Below, in pieces: positions 1 through 7,303 of a DNA stretch of 64,000 nucleotides. Source of the stretch: Bacteroidota bacterium (lineage in GTDB: Bacteria; Bacteroidota; Bacteroidia; Chitinophagales; LD1); the NCBI GenBank assembly GCA_947475165.1, contig CANJLD010000009.1, positions 1-64,000 on the forward strand, written 5' to 3'. The notes under the pieces are model-generated. The model searched no databases, had not been told where the DNA came from, and was given only the letters and a program-made list of their open reading frames with translations. The position numbers and the translations under genes are program-made. How positions within the stretch are numbered: the stretch's first letter is position 1; each line of letters starts with the position of its first letter.

Positions 1-606
1 TTCGCGTAACTGGTTAATGAAAATACAGCAACAACCGGTTTTAGAAATTGTTCCAGTCAATTTACGAAGAGCCTGACTCATCAAACGAGCATGTAAACCC
101 ATTTTGCTTTCGCCCATTTCGCCTTCTAACTCACTGCGCGGAACAAGTGCCGCAACAGAATCAATAACGATTATATCAATTGCACCTGAGCGAATTAAAT
201 GCTCTGTAATATCCAACGCCTGCTCGCCATCGTCAGGTTGAGAAATGAGAAGATTGTTTACATCCACACCAAGTTTCACGGCATAATCTTTATCGAAGGC
301 ATGTTCTGCATCAATAAACGCTGCAATTCCACCCGCTTTCTGACAATTTGCAATTGCCTGAATAGCTAAAGTTGTTTTACCTGATGATTCTGGTCCGTAA
401 ATTTCAACCACTCTTCCTTTTGGCAGGCCACCAATTCCGAGCGCAATATCCAAACCGAGTGAGCCTGTTGGAATTGCTTCCACGCCCATCACCTTTGAAT
501 CGCCCAGTTTCATAATGGTTCCCTTGCCGTAAGATTTGTCCAGCTTATCAAGTGTAAGTTGGAGCGCCTTCATTTTTTCTTTTCTTTCGTCAGCCATCTT
601 GTTCAT
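1..606 (-). CDS. recA: RecA recombinase, N-terminal 202 residues (cut by window edge)
   Basis: Reads from an ATG at 606 to the window edge without a stop, 202 codons exactly. RecA forms ATP-dependent filaments on single-stranded DNA, drives strand exchange and triggers LexA cleavage in the cytoplasm. Seen: Walker A GPESSGKT at residues 71-78, the Walker B-type stretch [14 protein letters not shown] near residue 145, and the conserved FINQLRE at the cut end, which is the start of the L2 DNA-binding loop region. The C-terminal third lies outside the window. A perfect Bacteroidota -7 box lies about 30 nt upstream. A second ATG at codon 4 (MADERKE) is an equally possible start. Confidence 0.97.
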   Translation of the reverse strand, partial: MNKMADERKEKMKALQLTLDKLDKSYGKGTIMKLGDSKVMGVEAIPTGSLGLDIALGIGGLPKGRVVEIYGPESSGKTTLAIQAIANCQKAGGIAAFIDAEHAFDKDYAVKLGVDVNNLLISQPDDGEQALDITEHLIRSGAIDIIVIDSVAALVPRSELEGEMGESKMGLHARLMSQALRKLTGTISKTGCCCIFINQLRE

Positions 607-636
607 GTTTTTGGTTTTTTAAAATGTTATCGAATG

Positions 637-644
637 CAAACCTA
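637..644 (-). promoter_or_regulatory. candidate -7 box of recA
   Basis: On the minus strand this reads TAGGTTTG, an exact match to the Bacteroidota TAnnTTTG box, 30 nt upstream of the recA ATG. I see no good -33 TTTG at the usual distance, so the call rests on the -7 box and its position. Confidence 0.4.
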
Positions 645-692
645 AACTTCTTTTTCAATAAAACTAAAATATTTAGTTTATTATTTAGTATA

Positions 693-2009
693 TCAATCAA
701 ACACAGCTACAATTACTCCGTCCGATTGCGACTTTAGATTTGGTACATGCAATGTTCGTCCGTTGAAACGCAATGGAACTGCGTAGGCGGTAGAAGTTTG
801 GAAGTACATATCGCGGGCGGTTAAAAAAGTAGGAAGAATGCCAAACAACCCTGGGACAGTGTAATCACTTTGCTGATTGTTATTGCCGTCAAATAAAAAC
901 ATAGCAATAATGGTATTGGAAGCTGGTGTAATAGTAGAAGTGGAGAGAACCACATTATCTACTTCGAGCGAATCGCGCCCTGCAACTGTTGCCTGATTGG
1001 CAGTAAACACCGCCAGCACACTCTGATTATCGTTTTCAGAAAGACTTGACAATAAAGTACCGGCAAGACCAGAAGTTGGGATGGTGCGCAGGTAAACCAG
1101 CGGAGTGGTATGCGTAAAGACTTCGCGGTAGTAATGAATTACTCTGTCACCACTCACGTTGCTGATAACTTCAAACTCATACTTTGTGTTGGTTTTAATT
1201 TTTTGCGGACCCCACATTCCTTGCGCATCGGCAGTTAAAGTAAAATTTGGAGAGGAAGACAAGCGAGACCCATTATCGGGGTTAACTTCATAAATATGAA
1301 CTGTTGCTCCGTTATGCGGAGTGTTTTCGCCCAAGGTAACTGCCTTGCCTGAAACGGTTATATCCGTTTGTGCTGTTATAGAAGAAGTAGTTGGAACTGT
1401 TCCGCTATTGAAAAATTTATAAAGCTCCGTAAATGTTTCTTCGCTGGTGGCTACCTGATAGTGGTCTTTGCCAACAAGCGTAATATTGGTTGCCCCTGTT
1501 ATAGTAGTTACACCGGCAACCTCGTCGCCGGCAGAGGAAATATTCATAGTTGGCACTTCATCATTTACTCCAGCTGGTGAGGTTTGCGCACTGCTTCCTA
1601 TATGAACATAATGGGCAACCTTTTTAGCCCGTGTAGTATCTTCGCAATAGGCGTAACCATAACCACCACCAGCGGAATGACCAACTAAATCAACCTGTGT
1701 GGCACCGGTTCGCGCTAAAACAGTATCAATAAAAGCATCTAATAAGGCTTGATTGGTGCTGCCACCAACGCTGTTCCAATCATAAGCATAAAGAAGATTA
1801 TCGCAATAACCGTTTGAGGTAAATCGCATCACCTGATTTGCCCAAGTGTCGCCAGAGGCCAAATAGCCGTGAATAAAAACAACCGGATGAAGCGTTTTGC
1901 AGTGATTGTCGATAGGCTCAGTAGTTTCCTTTTTACAACACGAACCAATGGAGAGAACCGAAATTATCAGCAACACATGCAACAAACGTAAGCGGGTGAA
2001 AATTTTCAT
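693..2009 (-). CDS. lipase/esterase-like alpha/beta-hydrolase lipoprotein
   Basis: 438 residues beginning with a lipoprotein signal: basic start, hydrophobic stretch, then IGSC with Cys24 as likely lipidation site. An alpha/beta-hydrolase core follows: VVFIHGYL (oxyanion-type HG) near residue 45 and the nucleophile elbow GHSAGG with Ser112. This resembles bacterial class-2/triacylglycerol lipases. Residues from about 210 on look like beta-rich C-terminal domains (a regulatory-like domain with an ENTPHNGATVHIYEV stretch, then an unassigned domain). It is probably an outer-membrane-anchored esterase; substrate unknown. It stands alone between recA and a small gene, downstream of a clear terminator. 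Confidence 0.75.
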   Translation of the reverse strand: MKIFTRLRLLHVLLIISVLSIGSCCKKETTEPIDNHCKTLHPVVFIHGYLASGDTWANQVMRFTSNGYCDNLLYAYDWNSVGGSTNQALLDAFIDTVLARTGATQVDLVGHSAGGGYGYAYCEDTTRAKKVAHYVHIGSSAQTSPAGVNDEVPTMNISSAGDEVAGVTTITGATNITLVGKDHYQVATSEETFTELYKFFNSGTVPTTSSITAQTDITVSGKAVTLGENTPHNGATVHIYEVNPDNGSRLSSSPNFTLTADAQGMWGPQKIKTNTKYEFEVISNVSGDRVIHYYREVFTHTTPLVYLRTIPTSGLAGTLLSSLSENDNQSVLAVFTANQATVAGRDSLEVDNVVLSTSTITPASNTIIAMFLFDGNNNQQSDYTVPGLFGILPTFLTARDMYFQTSTAYAVPLRFNGRTLHVPNLKSQSDGVIVAVFD

Positions 2010-2071
2010 GGTGTGGTTTTATTTAGTGTGAAACTAAAAGTAGGAATTTAAATTTCACTATAAAATAAAAC

Positions 2072-2109
2072 ACCGATGCAGCTTCTAAAGTTTTAGAAGC
2101 CACATCGGT
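2072..2109 (-). terminator. rho-independent terminator
   Basis: An 18-bp stem with two mismatches (arms ACCGATG..GCTTCTAAA and TTTAGAAGC..CATCGGT). On the minus strand it is followed by GTTTTATTTTATAG. It lies 30 nt past the stop of the small gene at 2140-2376 and ends that transcript before the lipase gene. Confidence 0.75.
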
Positions 2110-2139
2110 TGTAAAGATTTTCGCTGAGGACTTGTGTCT

Positions 2140-2376
2140 TTAAATTTCCTGTAAGTGCTCGGTCTTGTAGCTATGCTCCATAATGATGCGCACCGAAGTT
2201 TGGCTTGGGCTTTTCATTTGGGCGGTAAGTTCGCGCTTGGTGCTGATTATTTCCATCAGTTCTTCCTGAAGGCTTTCATCGGTGGCGAGTTGTGTGGCTA
2301 AAAACTCTCTTTGTTCAAGAGTAGTTTCTCCGTAAGCGTGAAGGATTAAAAGGTCTTGTGTAGAAGTTTGTTCCAT
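2140..2376 (-). CDS. small acidic protein of unknown function
   Basis: 78 residues, Glu/Gln/Thr-rich and predicted helical, with no signal peptide or membrane segment. The N-terminal half (LLILHAYGETTLEQREFLA...DESLQEEL) has the look of the N-terminal helical part of Bacteroidota anti-sigma-like proteins, which recognise a repeated 'Y-x-(N/G)-E-T/L-x-x-E-x-(R/K)' pattern. This is a resemblance only; there is no zinc-finger histidine/cysteine set and no adjacent sigma gene. It has its own terminator, which argues for a real transcription unit. Confidence 0.6.
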   Translation of the reverse strand: MEQTSTQDLLILHAYGETTLEQREFLATQLATDESLQEELMEIISTKRELTAQMKSPSQTSVRIIMEHSYKTEHLQEI

Positions 2377-2467
2377 CGTTTTTGTATTTTATTTGATACT
2401 AAAACGCGCCATTAAAATATTATTGTGTGTGGCGGGAAATAAATTTTATTTCCTTAACAGAGCGGCT

Positions 2468-4108
2468 CTATTCAAAGGAAACTGCCGCATTAAACTCTTC
2501 TTTTACTTCTGCAAGATTCTTTTGAGAAGAACTGCTTTCTGTTTCGAGTTGTTCGGAAAGAACCTGGTTTAAATAGTCTAACTGCTTCTCAGCGTTTAGT
2601 CTGTCGAAGAATATTTTTCCTGTTCTGCGGATAAGGAAATCGGCAGGATGGGCAATCATTTCGTGTTCTATTGAATATTCCAGTTCAGCCGTGTTAAACA
2701 ATTGACTGCTGTCAGCAATTTTTGTTCGAAGTTGGTTTATGCTATTGATTAGAAAAGAAACATTCTTCCCGTATCTGAAAAACCATTCTCTAATTTTTTC
2801 GGAGGGAATATTTTCTGTTTTGCCGTTTTCGAGATACAGTTCCAGTGACTTCAGAAAATCTACTTCGCTTGCAAACTCTCCCCCACTTAATCTGAAGTTT
2901 TTGGTTTTACAACTGCCAAAATCTTTGTTCAACTTCTTTGCCACTAAGTCAACAATCTTTGAGGCCATTAAACGGTAGCCGGTAAGTTTTCCTCCGGCAA
3001 TAGAAATTAAACCCGAGCCTGAAATCATCACCTCATCTTTGCGCGAAACTTCCGAAGCTGATTTTCCCTCTTCATAAATTAATGGACGCAAACCCGCCCA
3101 ACTTGAAACAATATCTTCCTGTTTCAAACTTACTGTCGGGAAAATTTTGTTTACCGCTTTCAATAAATATTCCGCATCCTCTTTACTGCATTGCGGCTTA
3201 TCTATGCTTTGATTGTAAACGGTATCGGTAGTGCCCACATACGTAATGTTGTTGCGGGGAATGGCGAAAATCATTCTGCCATCACCTACATCAAAATAAG
3301 CGGCTTGTTGTAATGGCAGTTTATCGTACGGGAAAACAAGGTGAACTCCTTTGGTAAGCAGCAGGCGTTTCCCTTTCAGCGAGTTATCTTCTTTACGCAA
3401 TAAATCAACCCAGGGGCCGCAGGCATTTACAACAGTGGTGGCGCGAATTTCAAATTCTGTATTCGAAATTTTGTCGAATGCCTTTACACCGGTTATCTTT
3501 TTTTCTGCATTATAGATGAAATGCTTGCTCTCGGCATAGTTCAAAAGTGTGGCTCCGTTTGCAAATGCACTTTTAGCTATTTCTATTGTAAGACGCGAAT
3601 CATCGGTGCGGTATTCGAAATACAAACCACCACCAACTAATTTATCGGTAGCGAGCAGTGGCTCTGCTTTAAGCGTATCATGCTTGTTCAGCATTTTTCT
3701 GCGCTCATCTTTTTTTACCCCCGCCAGTAAATCGTAAACCAGCAAGCCCAGCGAAGAAGAATTTTTGCCAAGCGAACCATCTTCTACAATCGGCAGCAGC
3801 ATTTTTTCGGGAATAACCACATGGCGGGCATTGCGGTGCACTATCGCCCGCTCGCTGCCTACATCGTGCACTAATTTTACTTCGAGCTGCTTTAGGTAGC
3901 GAAGCCCTCCGTGAATCAATTTGGTAGAGCGCGAACTGGTGCCGGAGGCAAAATCATTTTTCTCAATCAGTGCCACTTTCATTCCGCGCAAAGCGGCATC
4001 GAGCGCAATACCGCAACCGGTAATGCCACCGCCAATTACGAGCAAATCGAATTGTTGGGAGCTTAGTTTTTCAACAAAATGTTTTCGATGGAGATTCGAG
4101 AAATTCAT
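2468..4108 (-). CDS. glpD: FAD-dependent glycerol-3-phosphate dehydrogenase
   Basis: 546 residues, the normal GlpD length. It oxidises sn-glycerol-3-phosphate to dihydroxyacetone phosphate and passes electrons to the quinone pool at the inner membrane. Seen: N-terminal dinucleotide-binding motif LLVIGGGITGCG at residues 22-33, the GlpD/GlpO signature FASGTSSRSTKLIHGGLRYL near residue 55, NACGPWVD near 228 and the FAD-closing IAGGKLTGYRLMA near 370. The C-terminal helical DAO_C domain (residues 400-520) is present. There is no glpK or glpF beside it. A -7 box sits only 7 nt before the ATG. Confidence 0.95.
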   Translation of the reverse strand: MNFSNLHRKHFVEKLSSQQFDLLVIGGGITGCGIALDAALRGMKVALIEKNDFASGTSSRSTKLIHGGLRYLKQLEVKLVHDVGSERAIVHRNARHVVIPEKMLLPIVEDGSLGKNSSSLGLLVYDLLAGVKKDERRKMLNKHDTLKAEPLLATDKLVGGGLYFEYRTDDSRLTIEIAKSAFANGATLLNYAESKHFIYNAEKKITGVKAFDKISNTEFEIRATTVVNACGPWVDLLRKEDNSLKGKRLLLTKGVHLVFPYDKLPLQQAAYFDVGDGRMIFAIPRNNITYVGTTDTVYNQSIDKPQCSKEDAEYLLKAVNKIFPTVSLKQEDIVSSWAGLRPLIYEEGKSASEVSRKDEVMISGSGLISIAGGKLTGYRLMASKIVDLVAKKLNKDFGSCKTKNFRLSGGEFASEVDFLKSLELYLENGKTENIPSEKIREWFFRYGKNVSFLINSINQLRTKIADSSQLFNTAELEYSIEHEMIAHPADFLIRRTGKIFFDRLNAEKQLDYLNQVLSEQLETESSSSQKNLAEVKEEFNAAVSFE

Positions 4109-4115
4109 GAGCGCG

Positions 4116-4123
4116 CAAAAGTA
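4116..4123 (-). promoter_or_regulatory. candidate -7 box of glpD, 7 nt before the ATG
   Basis: Minus-strand TACTTTTG matches TAnnTTTG exactly. Only 7 nt separate it from the glpD ATG, so the transcript would be leaderless or nearly so. No clear -33 TTTG was found. Confidence 0.45.
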
Positions 4124-4146
4124 TTTAAACCACTCAAACGGTTCAT

Positions 4147-5181
4147 CTATTTCACCGGTTTAAAGTAGAAATCTTTGTACTCGCGCAGCAGTTTGCCAAG
4201 CACATAATACTGCGCAATAGCCCAATCTTTTCCTTCGTGAATGCTGGCGTGAAAGTGGTCAATATCATAAGTCATTTCATTTCCTTTGACATCATACTGC
4301 ATTTTGCTGCGCTTGCTTACCGGCATGCGGTAGAGGTTTACTTTGTTCACCGAGTTATCGTTTTCGGTAATTGCTATAATGGCAAACGGAACGGTTTGCT
4401 GCATGGAATCTTTCAGCGAATAGTTGTTGTCGAACGCTTCTATAAAAATGGAAGAATAAAAATCGAGATACTGCTGAATGTATTTTTGCGGAGGGGTTTC
4501 GCTGATGCGGAATTTTTCGTCAACCGGTGTAAGCTCAAATGAATCGGCTGCCACGCGGTTGATGATGAAAGATTTTTTTTCATCACCGGGGTATTCTACG
4601 CGCAGGGCGTTTATTTCATCCGGCTTGTAATTGAAAAGCACTTTAGTTCTCCAGTTTTCTTCATCGGTATTGTAGCGGAAGGTGAGGTAACCTCTGTTGC
4701 TTGGCACATAGGTCATGTGCGGACGGCTGGCGGGTTTGCCTTCCATTTCTAACAGCATGTAAGTGTTTTCTCCATCTACACTCGGGCCGCCTACCCAATA
4801 GCTTTTAAGCAGATTATTTTTTGCGTCAAATATTTTTGCCTGTATGTGGTGCGCCATCATTTCGCGGATAACATTGTCGTGCGCGGCTGTGGGCACCGGG
4901 CAAAGTGAGGTAACGCGGGCAATGGCATCGAAGAGTTGTTTCACTAATTCTTCGCGGGCGGGGTATTTTCCGTTTACCATCCATACCCCGTTGGGGTTGG
5001 TCAGTTCTACCTTGTTGTTCTCGGTATCGGTGAGGGTGATTTTTGAAATCTGTTTTGCGTCTTTCACCGCAAAATCGCCTTCCTGTTCGCTTACGGTTCC
5101 TTTAGATTGGTTTTTTACAAACCAAACTGCCGCACCGGCAAGGGCAATAATGATTATCAGGTAAGGGAGGTATTTTTTCAT
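4147..5181 (-). CDS. DUF4340-type membrane-anchored protein
   Basis: 344 residues: one N-terminal membrane anchor (residues 4-22), then a soluble beta-rich region facing the periplasm. The pattern ISKITLTDTENNKVELTNPNGVWMVNGKYPAREELV, with a WxxNGxYPA-type core, is typical of DUF4340. DUF4340 proteins usually follow an ABC ATPase, an ABC-2 permease and a GldG-like protein in one operon. Here those genes (gldA, gldF, gldG) lie 2.1 kb upstream on the same strand, separated by an island of repeats and an opposite-strand gene, so this gene has probably been cut off from its operon. Confidence 0.75.
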   Translation of the reverse strand: MKKYLPYLIIIIALAGAAVWFVKNQSKGTVSEQEGDFAVKDAKQISKITLTDTENNKVELTNPNGVWMVNGKYPAREELVKQLFDAIARVTSLCPVPTAAHDNVIREMMAHHIQAKIFDAKNNLLKSYWVGGPSVDGENTYMLLEMEGKPASRPHMTYVPSNRGYLTFRYNTDEENWRTKVLFNYKPDEINALRVEYPGDEKKSFIINRVAADSFELTPVDEKFRISETPPQKYIQQYLDFYSSIFIEAFDNNYSLKDSMQQTVPFAIIAITENDNSVNKVNLYRMPVSKRSKMQYDVKGNEMTYDIDHFHASIHEGKDWAIAQYYVLGKLLREYKDFYFKPVK

Positions 5182-5305
5182 GCAGGCAGGCTTGTTTATT
5201 AAATGGCGAAGAAGAAGAATTTTTAATTGAGAAGTGTCACAGAATTGTAAAATTTGGGATGTGGCTTAAACAAATGCTATAAAGAGGAATTTAGTTGGGA
5301 TTTAA

Positions 5306-5602
5306 GTGAGAAGTACAGTTATATTTACAATAAGTACAGGGAAGTTTACGAAGACCCCAGACTTTTTTGAGAAGAGTACAGGGATGTTTACGAAGTCCCC
5401 AGGCTTTTTTGAGCAGTCCCCAGAGGGTTATGAGCAGTCCCCAGAGGGTTATGAGGAGACGACAGAGGTTTATGAGAAGAAGACAGACCTTTTTGAGCAG
5501 TCCCCAGATGATTTTGAGCTGACGACAGGGGTTTATGAGAAGGAGACAGACCTTTTTGAGAAGACCCCAAGGGTTTTGGAGAGGAAGACCGATGATTATG
5601 AA
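5306..5602 (+). repeat. 21-bp degenerate tandem array 1 (about 14 units)
   Basis: Fourteen consecutive units of exactly 21 bp. Typical units begin GAGCAGTCCCCAGAGGGTTA or GAGAAGAAGACAGACCTTTT. Within a unit, AG at positions 5-6, CA at 11-12 and the terminal TTT/TAT are nearly constant, while positions 7-9 and 13-18 vary. Two adjacent units near 5411-5452 are identical. One reading frame stays open for 99 codons (5306-5605, GTG start, TAA stop), giving a seven-residue period such as YEQSPEG/YEETTEV/YEKKTDL, but the reverse strand is also open over much of it. Most differences are non-synonymous, so I treat it as a repeat first and a possible protein second. It fills the 440-bp gap between the DUF4340 gene and the next gene. 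Confidence 0.85.
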
Positions 5603-5621
5603 TAAAATTTTAAGTTTTTAG

Positions 5622-6329
5622 ATGGGAAGACAGGTTGCCAAGCGAATAAGTAAGCGGTATAACTGCACGATGGCGGAGCTTTATACCGGGCTGGAGATAA
5701 TCTGGAACAGCCAAAAGGAGCATGAGATAGCTTTTGAAAACGAAAGCACTCTTTATGTGCCGGGGATGTGGAGTTTGCGATTGGCGGAAATAGAAAATGC
5801 TCGTCAGCTGCCGGACGGACAGGCGCGCGGTGTGCAGAGTGAGGTGCTGCGAATTGAAATGATTGAGAAGATGTATGATGCGGCTGCGAAGTGGAACTGG
5901 CTGAAGAGTTATATACGAGGTGCGTTTAGGGGAGAGTATTATAAGCCGCGAATAGAGGAGGCCGGAAAGGGTTACTATTTTAATGCGACACGGAAGAACT
6001 GGGAGGATTTGCGAATGTTGTTGCAGAGCGGAAGGAATTTTATTGTGAAGCATGAGTTGGTGCTGAAGAATGAGGGAGGAATGCCTGCGGGTTTTCCTGC
6101 GAAGTTTGAAGCGGTGGCTAATGAGTTTGAAAGTTTATGCAGCCGGTTTATGAAGGCGCGACAGGATGCGGAGGAGCAGACGGATGCGAAGCTGATTGCG
6201 AATAATTTGATTTTTGAGGAGGGGAAGGCGATGATGCGGGATGGGAAACGGATTTTCAGGAAGCAGGCGGCTTTGCGGAACCGGTTTGTTTGGAGTAGGG
6301 TGTTGGGGTTGATTAGGAGTGGGGGGTGA
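5622..6329 (+). CDS. Bacteroidota-type protein of unknown function
   Basis: 235 residues, cytoplasmic by appearance (no signal peptide or membrane segment), rich in charged residues and mostly helical. Landmarks are LPDGQARGVQSEVLRIE near residue 64, GKGYYFNATRKNWEDLRMLLQSGRNFI near 115, GMPAGFPAKFEAV near 148 and the C-terminal RDGKRIFRKQAALRNRFVWSRVL. I have the impression that this pattern belongs to a multi-copy Bacteroidota family of unknown role, but I could not check it. It starts 17 nt after array 1, runs opposite to all neighbours, and sits inside an island of repeats that separates gldG from the DUF4340 gene. It is likely an acquired gene. Confidence 0.6.
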   Translation: MGRQVAKRISKRYNCTMAELYTGLEIIWNSQKEHEIAFENESTLYVPGMWSLRLAEIENARQLPDGQARGVQSEVLRIEMIEKMYDAAAKWNWLKSYIRGAFRGEYYKPRIEEAGKGYYFNATRKNWEDLRMLLQSGRNFIVKHELVLKNEGGMPAGFPAKFEAVANEFESLCSRFMKARQDAEEQTDAKLIANNLIFEEGKAMMRDGKRIFRKQAALRNRFVWSRVLGLIRSGG

Positions 6330-6393
6330 GGTAGGGGTGTTGGTTGGGCGACCAACAACGGTCAAAGTTTTTGGTTTGGCGCGTAGTTGTTGG
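6330..6393. other. short spacer with GTTGGT/ACCAAC inverted repeat
   Basis: Non-coding. The end of the upstream gene is followed by GTGTTGGTTGGGCGACCAAC, in which GTTGGT and ACCAAC pair. A related GGGGTGTTGGTTAG stretch precedes the second long repeat copy near 6835, so this spacer is also part of the repeated unit. Confidence 0.4.
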
Positions 6394-6650
6394 TTATTGT
6401 TCTTTTGGCTTGAACCAAAAGAACCAAAAGTTCAAGGCTGTGTGACTTTTATTCGTAGCTCTAATTGATTTTCAAAGGAACTCATGAATGCTTGAGGCAT
6501 TTGGCTAAAAATTTATTCCGTTACGCTAAACTAAAAGAACTCGCGCGTGAAGTTTTGCCGTGGATAGTCAAGTGTGTGTTGCGCTCAAACAGCTTTTAGT
6601 TTTTAACGCTCCGTTACATGATTTTTTTAACGCCAAAATTCACAAGGCCG
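6394..6650 (+). repeat. long intergenic repeat, copy A
   Basis: Begins with a hairpin (TTCTTTTGG / CCAAAAGAA around a CTTGAA loop) and runs through a stretch beginning CCAAAAGTTCAAGGCTGTGT to AATTCACAAGGCCG. It is nearly identical to copy B at 6861-7064 but carries about 52 extra bases at 6451-6502. Short ORFs inside it are not conserved between copies, so I take it as non-coding. Such CCAAAAGAACC-containing elements are dispersed in many Bacteroidota genomes. Confidence 0.8.
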
Positions 6651-6860
6651 TGGGGGAAAGGCGGAAAGGCAAAACAGCAGCACCCCAAGGCGGAGACCCT
6701 GCGGGGAAGGAAGGTTATCGTGGTGGGGGAGGTATGTGCGGTTTTGGAATAGGGAAAGGAAGTTTGGATTTGAGATACATAGCTGTTGGTGACGCATTGC
6801 AAAGCCAATGCTAAAACACCAACAACGGCAAGTAGGGGTGTTGGTTAGCCCGGTATTATT
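6651..6860. other. spacer between the two long repeat copies; no gene seen
   Basis: G-rich on the plus strand (GGAAAGGCGGAAAGGCAAAA, CTGCGGGGAAGGAAGG) and without a convincing gene. An ORF covering 6560-6814 crosses the repeat boundary and its protein has no recognisable features. The end (GGGGTGTTGGTT) repeats the lead-in of copy A. Confidence 0.4.
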
Positions 6861-7064
6861 TTATTGTTCTTTTGGCTTGAACCAAAAGAACCAAAAGTTC
6901 AAGGCTGTGTGACTTTTGGCTAAAAATTTATTCCGTTACGCTAAACTAAAAGAACTCGCGCTTGAAGTTTTGTCATTGATAGCTAAATGTGTGTTGCGCT
7001 CAAACAGCTTTTAGTTTTTAACGCTCCACTGCATAAATTTTTTAACGCCAAAATTCACAAGGCC
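6861..7064 (+). repeat. long intergenic repeat, copy B
   Basis: Direct repeat of copy A without its 52-bp extra segment: same TTCTTTTGG/CCAAAAGAA hairpin, then TTCAAGGCTGTGTGACTTTT joined directly to GGCTAAAAATTTATTCCG, and the same AACGCCAAAATTCACAAGGCC end. It is followed at 7120-7292 by a structured GGGATTG/AGTGGAAAGCCC motif, as is copy C near 21.7 kb. Confidence 0.8.
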
Positions 7065-7119
7065 GGAGGAAAGGCAAAGCTGCCAGCTTAGAACGACACA
7101 AATTATGCTTCGATAAACT

Positions 7120-7292
7120 TGCGCCAGCGGGGATTGCAAGTTGAGCGTTTACATTCGGTAATGTCTTTTTGTTTTAAGACCAACCGGTGGGTGAAAGGCG
7201 GCTGTTGGGTTAGCGATAGTAGTGGAAAGCCCGCAGCCCGCTTTGGGGCGAGGACTTGGAACGGATAGCGCGCCCCGCTGCTTTGAGCGGGG
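7120..7292 (+). ncRNA. possible structured RNA motif (Flavo-1-like?), copy 1
   Basis: Plus-strand motif pairs AGTAGTGGAAAGCCCGC with GGACTTGGAACGGATAGC, between GC-rich arms (CCCGC..GGGGCG), preceded by GGGGATTGCAAG. A second copy at 21834-21953 has GGGATTGTAGTGGAAA and GGAATTGGAACGGAAAGC in the same order. I recall GGATTG-AGTGGAAAGC-type elements as recurrent in Bacteroidota intergenic regions, possibly Rfam Flavo-1, but I could not verify the match. It may instead be part of a mobile or dispersed repeat with no RNA function. Confidence 0.35.
7273..7292 (-). terminator. GC-rich hairpin downstream of gldG
   Basis: CCCCGCT and AGCGGGG pair around a 6-nt loop, beginning 12 nt past the gldG stop. 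There is no clean T-run after it on the minus strand, so it may stop or stabilise the transcript, or simply be the last helix of the motif at 7120-7292. Confidence 0.35.
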
Positions 7293-7303
7293 AACCCCCA
7301 AAC

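Noticed and set aside
5306-5605. Array 1 as a CRISPR array
   Set aside because: Units are 21 bp with variable positions inside each unit. There is no constant 24-37 bp repeat with unrelated spacers, and no cas gene in the window.
6560-6814. 84-codon plus-strand ORF in the repeat island
   Set aside because: It spans the end of repeat copy A and the spacer, has no conserved character, and the matching part of copy B does not keep the frame.
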